18,356 nt of DNA, taken from DASWHK01 sp036398215. Its GTDB lineage: Bacteria; Acidobacteriota; UBA890. The position numbers and the translations under genes were made by a program. The stretch is taken from contig DASWHK010000081.1 of the NCBI GenBank assembly GCA_036398215.1, positions 1-18,356 of the forward strand, written 5' to 3'. The notes under the pieces were generated by a model that made no database searches, had not been told where the DNA came from, and worked only from the letters and a program-made list of their open reading frames with translations. Below are positions 13,391 through 18,356 of the stretch, piece after piece (position 1 is the first letter of the stretch; the number at the start of each line of letters is the position of its first letter).

Positions 13391-15292
13391 TCAGTTGCTG
13401 GCGGCCTCCAGGCCGCTCAGGAAGCGGGCCAGCTCGGCGGTCACGGAACGCTCACGGGAAAGCAGCAGATCCGCGGGCGTCACGCCGCGGCCATACGCCT
13501 CGCGATTGGCGTCCTGATCGATCCGCAAGGTGGCGCCTTCCAGCGATATGCCCGCGAACAGTCCCTTGCTGCGCGAGTAGGAGAAGATCTCCTCTTTCAG
13601 CCGGATGTCGGTACCGGCCTCGGCGGTGCGTCCCACCGGACCGGCGGAGATCGAGGCGTCGCCTCCCAGGGTCAGCTGGTTTTCCGTCAACCGTCGCGCC
13701 GCGTTCGGGCGGTTGAAGATGAGCACGAAATCGGTCGACTGGGCGCCGATCTGGAGACCGAAGCTGCCCCCGGTCAGCGACACGAAGGACGGCGGGCTCC
13801 ATCCACCGGGGGCGCGGCAGCTCACCAGGCCCTTGCCGTGGCGACCGGCGAAGCCGAACCCCACCTTGATCACCCCCGGGATCACGGCGACGCAGTACGC
13901 CTCCTCCAGCAGCCGGGCCGGAATGCCGTCCGACATCCCCCGCACGTCGTCGAGCACCTGGGTGGCGTTCACGGTGCGCTCGGACAGGTTTCGGGGCAGC
14001 GATCCGCCGACCTCGAGCGGCTCCAATGACCCGCGCGGACGCGATACTCCCGGCCCCGACGAACCGCCTGCGCGCGATGCTTCCAGCTCCGACGACCGGC
14101 CTGGACCGGACGGATCCGATTCCACGGGCGCCGGGCCGCTGCCGGAAACAGCCGTTGACGGGGCGATTTCCCGCCCCTCGGCCGCCGCCCCCTGGCCTGC
14201 GGCCGAGGAGTCGAGGTACACCCACGCCAGCAACCCCACGAACGGCAACGACAGGACGGCGGCAGCCGCGACGGCGGGCCGCAAGGGGACGCCGGAGCGC
14301 AACGGCCCGACCGTTTCACGCACGGTCGCAGCCCCAGCTAGTGCGCCGCGCCGGCCACCGTCGCCGGAAGGGGCGCCGGCCCCATGCGAGGCGCTCGGAC
14401 GACGCGTACCGGCGGCATCGTGTGGCGCCACGGGCCGGTGGCCCTCATCGGCAGCCGCCCGCTCGCCGCACTGCGCACGCTGCAGCGCTCGCGCCAGCGC
14501 CGCGCACGTCGGGTAGCGATCATCCGGGTTCTTGGCGAGCGCCCGCAGCAACGCGCGACTGAACTCGGCGGACACGCCGGGGTTCAGCGACTCCGGCGGT
14601 ACCGGCGCTTCGTTCACCAGCCGATACATCACCGCGGCGCTCGACGAGCCGGCAAAGGGGACCTCGCCTGTCAGCATGAAGTACAGCAAGGCCGCGAGGG
14701 AGAACTGATCGGAGGCCGGCCCGATGACGGCAGCGGTGGCCTGCTCCGGCGACATGAACGCGGGGGTGCCGTAGGTCATTCCGGTGCGCGTCATGCGGGA
14801 GTCGGCCACGTGCGCGACACCGAAGTCGGTGAGCTTGACGGTGCCGTCCGTGCGCAGCAGCACGTTGCCGGGCTTCAGGTCGCGGTGGACGATCCCGAGC
14901 GCGTGGGCCTCGTCGAGCGCTCCCGCCAGCGCCTCGCAGATCTCCAGCGCCCGAGGCGTGGGCAGCGGCCCGTTCCGCTCCAGCTCCGCCTGCAGGTCCG
15001 TGCCCTCGACGTACTCCATCACGATGAACATCGTGTCCTGCTCCCATCCGACGTCGAGAACGCCGACGACGTTGGGATGCGAGAGCTTGGCGGCTACCTG
15101 CACCTCGCGCTCGAATCGGGCGCGCCATTCGCCGGCCTCGTCGGGGCCGAGCTCGGGGCGCGCGCGCAGGACCTTGACGGCGACGGCGCGATCGATGGCC
15201 GGGTCGGTGGCCAGGTACACGGTCCCCATCTGCCCCTGACCGAGCGTCTGCTCGATCCGGTAACGGCCGAGGTGGCGGGGGTGACTCGACAT
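13391..15292 (-). CDS. Membrane Ser/Thr protein kinase fused to an extracytoplasmic SYLF (Ysc84-like) domain
   Basis: The 633-residue protein has an N-terminal Hanks-type kinase (residues ~11-272) with all key residues: glycine loop LGQGQMGTVY (17-26), Lys40 in AVAVK, IVHRDLKPGN (134-143), DFG (156-158) and GTPAFMSPEQ (175-184). A linker follows, then one membrane helix (~339-360), a Gly/Ser/Pro spacer, and from ~436 a SYLF-type domain: YCVAVIPGVIKVGFGFAGRHG, GWSPPSFVSLTGGSFGLQIG and TDFVLIF, ending near 600. Kinases of this PknB-like type usually carry PASTA, TPR or other sensors; SYLF domains bind lipids. The inferred topology is kinase inside and SYLF outside, so it may sense envelope lipid. 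The start ATG has only a weak ribosome site. Confidence 0.85.
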   Translation of the reverse strand: MSSHPRHLGRYRIEQTLGQGQMGTVYLATDPAIDRAVAVKVLRARPELGPDEAGEWRARFEREVQVAAKLSHPNVVGVLDVGWEQDTMFIVMEYVEGTDLQAELERNGPLPTPRALEICEALAGALDEAHALGIVHRDLKPGNVLLRTDGTVKLTDFGVAHVADSRMTRTGMTYGTPAFMSPEQATAAVIGPASDQFSLAALLYFMLTGEVPFAGSSSAAVMYRLVNEAPVPPESLNPGVSAEFSRALLRALAKNPDDRYPTCAALARALQRAQCGERAAADEGHRPVAPHDAAGTRRPSASHGAGAPSGDGGRRGALAGAATVRETVGPLRSGVPLRPAVAAAAVLSLPFVGLLAWVYLDSSAAGQGAAAEGREIAPSTAVSGSGPAPVESDPSGPGRSSELEASRAGGSSGPGVSRPRGSLEPLEVGGSLPRNLSERTVNATQVLDDVRGMSDGIPARLLEEAYCVAVIPGVIKVGFGFAGRHGKGLVSCRAPGGWSPPSFVSLTGGSFGLQIGAQSTDFVLIFNRPNAARRLTENQLTLGGDASISAGPVGRTAEAGTDIRLKEEIFSYSRSKGLFAGISLEGATLRIDQDANREAYGRGVTPADLLLSRERSVTAELARFLSGLEAASN

Positions 15293-15358
15293 CAGAGCAC
15301 TGCCCAGGACGGTGATGCGTGCACGTTAGAAGCTAAAAGTAAATAGATTCAGTAATGC

Positions 15359-15406
15359 AAAGTCACTATAAGTCAGCAAACTATCAACAACGCCCTGATA
15401 AAGTCA
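15359..15406. promoter_or_regulatory. Three direct repeats of (A/T)AAGTCA upstream of the kinase gene
   Basis: AAAGTCA occurs at 15359-15365 and 15400-15406, and TAAGTCA at 15369-15375. Start-to-start distances of 10 and 31 bp are about one and three helical turns, so all would face the same side of the DNA. They lie in an AT-rich island unlike the rest of the window and overlap the candidate promoter, as expected for an activator or repressor site. Confidence 0.4.
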
Positions 15407-15407
15407 A
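15380..15407 (-). promoter_or_regulatory. Candidate sigma-70 promoter for the kinase operon
   Basis: On the - strand TTGACT (15407-15402) is followed after 16 bp by GATAGT (15385-15380). The -35 matches consensus at five of six bases and the -10 at four of six. It lies in the only AT-rich stretch nearby (about 15325-15408), roughly 90 bp upstream of the kinase ATG at 15292. Confidence 0.5.
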
Positions 15408-15449
15408 CCTCCGAGTCGGGAAGGAGAATTCGTGAAAAAGCGGCTTCCT

Positions 15450-15493
15450 ACACACGAGTCTCGGCTCGATGCGGGTGCGGCCGTCTCGTGTGT
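15450..15493 (-). terminator. Possible weak terminator after the peptidase-barrel gene
   Basis: ACACACGAG (15450-15458) and CTCGTGTGT (15485-15493) form a 9-bp perfect inverted repeat starting 14 nt after the end of the gene that stops at 15507. On the - strand a TTTTT run follows about 10 nt later (15439-15435). The large 26-nt loop and the delayed T-run make it an imperfect terminator. Confidence 0.35.
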
Positions 15494-15506
15494 CGGTCGT
15501 CCGTGC

Positions 15507-17828
15507 TCAGCGGCTCGGGCGACCGGAGGGCGAGAGGATCCAGCCGGCGGAAACGCTCGTCGCGCCGTCACGGAGACCCCGGGCGACGTCGAGCCGCAGA
15601 TGTCCCGGCTGCCCCGGGAGCCGGAGCCGCAATCCCGCCCCCGCGTCCACCTGAACGGCCGCCGGGCCGGGGCCGTCCGCCATCGGGCTCGCCGTTCGCG
15701 CCACGTCGCCGAAAACGGCCGCGCTGAGCCCCACCGGACCCAGTTGCACCAGCCGCCGGCGATACTCCAGCGTGCCGTGCAGCAGCGTCCGCCCCACGCC
15801 CCCGGGCCGGATGGAACCGCCCTCGACGAGCGGATGGGCGCGCAGCAGGGGCGCACGGAGCTCACCCTGGCCGGCGCCGGGCCACAGGTCGCGGGGCGCG
15901 TCGCCGCCGACCGCGTGGAGGCCGGCAGCTCCGTGCCACGTCGAGGGCGAGGTGATGTCATCCTGCGTGGAGCGCCACTCGACGGAGGCGCCGGCCTGCA
16001 CGAATGCCCCCCGTCCCGCGCCGACCCGCGTCCAGGCGGTGCCATCGAGGCGCAGCACCAGCCGGTCGGCCGCCCACCGTCGCTCCACGGCGGCACCGAA
16101 AGACAGGTGCTGCCCGATGGCCTGCCACCGGTCCCACCCCGAGCTGACCTCCCAGCGGGTGTCCTCCCCGTACCAGTCGGCGATCGTCAGGCCGGCGTGG
16201 GTCCTTTCCACCGCCTCGGGTTGCGGCGCCAACGCCGGTTGCTCGGCCACCGTGACGGTCGAGGGCTGTGCCTCCGAACCGCTGACGGCGAACCCGGGCG
16301 ACGTAATGGGTGCGAAGACCTCCTCGTGGCGCTCCAGGTCGATGCGCCAGACCGCGCCGAGCGCGGCCGGCGCGGGCAGCGCCACGCTCAGCCCCCCGCC
16401 GGCGCGGCCATCCCCCCAGCGCCACCGCGGGGTCCAGGCGTCGCCCCCGCCGGTCGGGCTGGCGAGCGACAGCGTGGCCTGCCCCGAGACCGCCGCGCGC
16501 GCCAGCGCCGCTCCGATGGCGAACGGGCTCGTGGGCAGCAAAGGCGGCTCCACGACCGCGGCCACGACCGTCGAGCGACCATCCCGCGGCGGCTCGTAGC
16601 GCAGTGCGGTCAACGCGGCGGCGGGCAGCTCGGAGAGTCGACGGCGGGCGCGCCCGAGCCGCTCCCGCGTCAGCAGGTCCCCGCCACCCAGCCCCAACAT
16701 GCGGCCGACGACCGGGTGGCGCGTGCGCCTCAGGCCCTGGATGTCGACGAGATCGATGCGCGGCTCGAGCAAACGGTTCCAATCGTCCAGTGCGCCGTCT
16801 CGATCTCCGGCCAGGAAGCGGGCGCTGGCCAGAAGTCTCCGCGTGTAGCGATCGGTGGGCTCGAGCTCGAGCGACCGCCGGGCGAGCTTTGCGGCGTCCT
16901 GCCACCGTTCCTGGCGGAAGCGCAAACCGGCGAGCTCACGCGGCGCAGCGGGGCTCGTTGGACAAGCCGCCATGGCGGCCCGGAGGCGCGCCTCGGCAGC
17001 GACCGCGTCACCGGCCCGCGCCGCCTCGATTCCGGCGATGAGCAGGGGGGCGCAGGCTTCGACGGCTGCTTCGTTCGCGGGCGGCAAGGGGGGCCGTCCC
17101 GTCAAAGGGCTTCGATCGTCGCCGGACGCCGCGGCCGGAGAATCGGCCGGACCGACGCTCTCCTCGGCGGACGCCCGGCCGTCCCGCGGCAGGACGAGCA
17201 GGCTCCATCGCCCCGTAACCGCCCAGGCGCGCTCGAATTCCGTCGCCGCGAGCACCCGGTACGGCCCGACGGCGGGATCGTGGAGCACCACCCGCTCGGC
17301 GCTCCACGCCAGCAGCACGACGTAGTGATAGCGACCGGGGCGCACCTCGATCAAGGCGATGACCGGACGTCCGGCATCGAGCTGGTCCTGCACACGTCCA
17401 GCGCTTCCGGCGAACGGGATGGCGCGCCACCGGTCGCCACGCAGCGCATTCACGAGGTCGTCGGTGGGAATACCGTGCCGGTCACGATCGATGAGGTGGG
17501 CATAGGCGGCAGCCTCCTGCCGCGCACCCCAGTAACGGATGACCATCGCCGCGGCCGCCCCGCCGCACAGCAGCTCCTCCTGGGCCAGGTACGGCACGGC
17601 CAGCAACGGCGACGGACCATCGCGAGCCGCGAGCCGCTGTAGTCGGGCGGCGGGCTCCAAGGTGACCGCCGGAGCTTCCTGCGCCGCCGACCTCGCCGAT
17701 GGGAGTTGGCGCGCCGCGGGCTCGCCGCGAACGGCGACCGGCCAGGCGAGGATCGCCGCCACCGCCAGGACGCAGCTCATACGCGCCCTCGGCAACGGCA
17801 ACGGATCCCGCTCGACGTCGGCCTTCAT
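15507..17828 (-). CDS. C39-like cysteine peptidase - TPR - POTRA - Omp85-like barrel fusion protein
   Basis: The 773-residue protein starts with a signal peptide (core ~17-35). Residues ~72-215 form a C39-like peptidase: VPYLAQEELLCGGAAAAMV with Cys88, GRYHYVVLLAW with His168, and VLHDPAVGPY with Asp184, a complete Cys-His-Asp triad. Residues ~255-355 contain TPR-like helices (GDAVAAEARLRAAMAACP; FLAGDRDGALDDW). Residues ~357-428 read like a POTRA domain: VDIQGLRRTRHPVV, LLTRERLGRARRRL, and a final VVAAVVEPP. The remainder (~430-773) is alternating beta sequence ending TLLHGTLEYRRRL, AAVFGDVA, VDAGAGLRLRLP, HLRLDVARGLRDG, as in the last strands of Omp85/TamA barrels. The upstream neighbour overlaps by ATGA, which fixes the start. 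Peptidase plus TPR alone resembles Pseudomonas PA2778; the barrel is extra. Confidence 0.75.
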   Translation of the reverse strand: MKADVERDPLPLPRARMSCVLAVAAILAWPVAVRGEPAARQLPSARSAAQEAPAVTLEPAARLQRLAARDGPSPLLAVPYLAQEELLCGGAAAAMVIRYWGARQEAAAYAHLIDRDRHGIPTDDLVNALRGDRWRAIPFAGSAGRVQDQLDAGRPVIALIEVRPGRYHYVVLLAWSAERVVLHDPAVGPYRVLAATEFERAWAVTGRWSLLVLPRDGRASAEESVGPADSPAAASGDDRSPLTGRPPLPPANEAAVEACAPLLIAGIEAARAGDAVAAEARLRAAMAACPTSPAAPRELAGLRFRQERWQDAAKLARRSLELEPTDRYTRRLLASARFLAGDRDGALDDWNRLLEPRIDLVDIQGLRRTRHPVVGRMLGLGGGDLLTRERLGRARRRLSELPAAALTALRYEPPRDGRSTVVAAVVEPPLLPTSPFAIGAALARAAVSGQATLSLASPTGGGDAWTPRWRWGDGRAGGGLSVALPAPAALGAVWRIDLERHEEVFAPITSPGFAVSGSEAQPSTVTVAEQPALAPQPEAVERTHAGLTIADWYGEDTRWEVSSGWDRWQAIGQHLSFGAAVERRWAADRLVLRLDGTAWTRVGAGRGAFVQAGASVEWRSTQDDITSPSTWHGAAGLHAVGGDAPRDLWPGAGQGELRAPLLRAHPLVEGGSIRPGGVGRTLLHGTLEYRRRLVQLGPVGLSAAVFGDVARTASPMADGPGPAAVQVDAGAGLRLRLPGQPGHLRLDVARGLRDGATSVSAGWILSPSGRPSR

Positions 17829-18250
17829 ACCACCAGGACGAGCAGGATGAGTACCAGGAGGATGATGATGATGGCGGTGTAGGTGATGGTGATGGACTGC
17901 CCGCCCGCTAGGGCGAGCTCGACGGCGCGCGCGCCGTCGGCGAGGTGGCCGAGCTCGGCGCCTTCCAGCGTGGATACGGCGGCGTCGGCCGTCTTGATCT
18001 CGAGGCCGAGGTTGCCGGCGATCTGCTGGACGCGCTGGTCTCGCAGGAGCGCGCGGATGGCCTCGCGGTCCGCCGCCTCGGCGGTCGCGCTGCGCGCCAG
18101 GGCGCCTTCCATCTCCGCTTCGCCGAGCACGTGGCGCTGCTGCTTTTCCTGCTGCTGCTGCGTGGCACCGACCGGCGGCGCCTGCACCGAAATGGACGCG
18201 ATCAGCGACCCGATCAGAAGCAGCACGAGCGAACTTCGATTGAAGAGCAT
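17825..18250 (-). CDS. PA2779-like small envelope protein with signal peptide and C-terminal membrane helix
   Basis: The 141-residue protein has a signal peptide (hydrophobic core SLVLLLIGSLIASI), a Gln-rich linker and a helical middle (REAIRALLRDQRVQQIAGNL, LEIKTADAAVSTLEG, ELGHLADGARAVELALAGG). It ends in one very hydrophobic helix, TYTAIIIILLVLILLVLVV, at the extreme C-terminus. Size, layout and the middle pattern recall the PA2779 family (DUF6627), which in Pseudomonas is found beside the cysteine peptidase PA2778. The downstream gene here is a PA2778-like peptidase, which supports the match. I chose ATG 18250 because GGGAG/AAAGG precede it and the signal peptide starts there; a longer in-frame start at 18316 would spoil the signal peptide. 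Its TGA overlaps the next ATG. Function unknown. Confidence 0.7.
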   Translation of the reverse strand: MLFNRSSLVLLLIGSLIASISVQAPPVGATQQQQEKQQRHVLGEAEMEGALARSATAEAADREAIRALLRDQRVQQIAGNLGLEIKTADAAVSTLEGAELGHLADGARAVELALAGGQSITITYTAIIIILLVLILLVLVV

Positions 18251-18314
18251 GTTGCGGCCTTTCTCCCGCTGCCCTCGCAGTGCAGCAGGTTCGCAAGGGT
18301 GAGCACCTGCTTCC

Positions 18315-18343
18315 ATTCTACAGACGTCCCTCAGCGTAAAAAA
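18315..18343 (-). promoter_or_regulatory. Candidate promoter for the PA2779-like/peptidase-barrel operon
   Basis: On the - strand TAGAAT (18320-18315, five of six -10 bases) lies 17 bp downstream of a T-run TTTTTT (18343-18338) that could serve as a poor -35. It is 65 bp upstream of ATG 18250. The leader between contains GCAGGT and ACCTGC, a 6-bp inverted repeat. No other gene is visible between 18251 and the window end. Confidence 0.4.
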
Positions 18344-18356
18344 TGTTCGGCGCCGG

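Noticed and set aside
15432..17642. 736-codon + strand frame starting GTG with a good AAGGAG site
   Set aside because: The ribosome-site match is striking, but the product is an Arg/Pro-rich shadow of the peptidase-barrel gene with no recognisable domain.
1..18356. CRISPR arrays, rRNA genes, complete insertion sequences
   Set aside because: I saw no regularly spaced repeats, no rRNA-like segments and no transposase frames; the only mobile signs are the integron pieces.

Overview
The window is very GC-rich DNA with tightly packed genes. It probably comes from a Gram-negative (diderm) soil or marine bacterium: one gene encodes an apparent outer-membrane beta-barrel, several products carry Sec-type signal peptides, and a eukaryote-like Ser/Thr kinase is present. 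That mix, together with a very large multicopper oxidase and integron pieces, would suit Acidobacteriota, Myxococcota or a related lineage. The sequence alone does not decide the phylum.

Left part (1-4102, + strand): the 3' end of an unidentified gene runs directly into an acyl-CoA-dehydrogenase-fold flavoprotein. Next comes a predicted ten-helix permease fused to a low-molecular-weight tyrosine phosphatase/arsenate reductase domain. Two small paralogous proteins of a beta-rich uncharacterised family follow.

Middle-left (4099-6584): a broken mobile region. The first ~25 codons of a VapC-like PIN toxin are joined out of frame to the last ~65 codons of an integron integrase (IntI). Two secreted-protein genes follow, one with an Ig-like look and one a Kelch-type propeller. 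Each has an attC-like recombination site downstream, so this looks like a short integron cassette array whose integrase is now truncated.

Centre (6585-13089): a 1940-residue secreted multicopper oxidase on the - strand, resembling the large MofA/MnxG class linked to Mn(II) oxidation. Its upstream region is about 680 bp without a convincing gene. It holds a short tandem repeat, a very strong intrinsic terminator reading leftward and an 82-nt element that can fold into a closed multi-hairpin structure, so it may encode a small RNA or a regulatory leader.

Right part (13090-18356, - strand): two transcription units. One encodes a membrane Ser/Thr kinase with an extracytoplasmic SYLF (Ysc84-like) domain plus an 89-residue unknown protein. 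The other encodes a small PA2779-like membrane protein whose stop overlaps (ATGA) the start of a 773-residue protein. That protein reads as signal peptide, C39-like cysteine peptidase, TPR, one POTRA-like domain and an Omp85-like barrel. The peptidase-barrel fusion with its coupled membrane partner is the best candidate for an undescribed system here; the kinase-SYLF and permease-phosphatase fusions are the next most unusual proteins.
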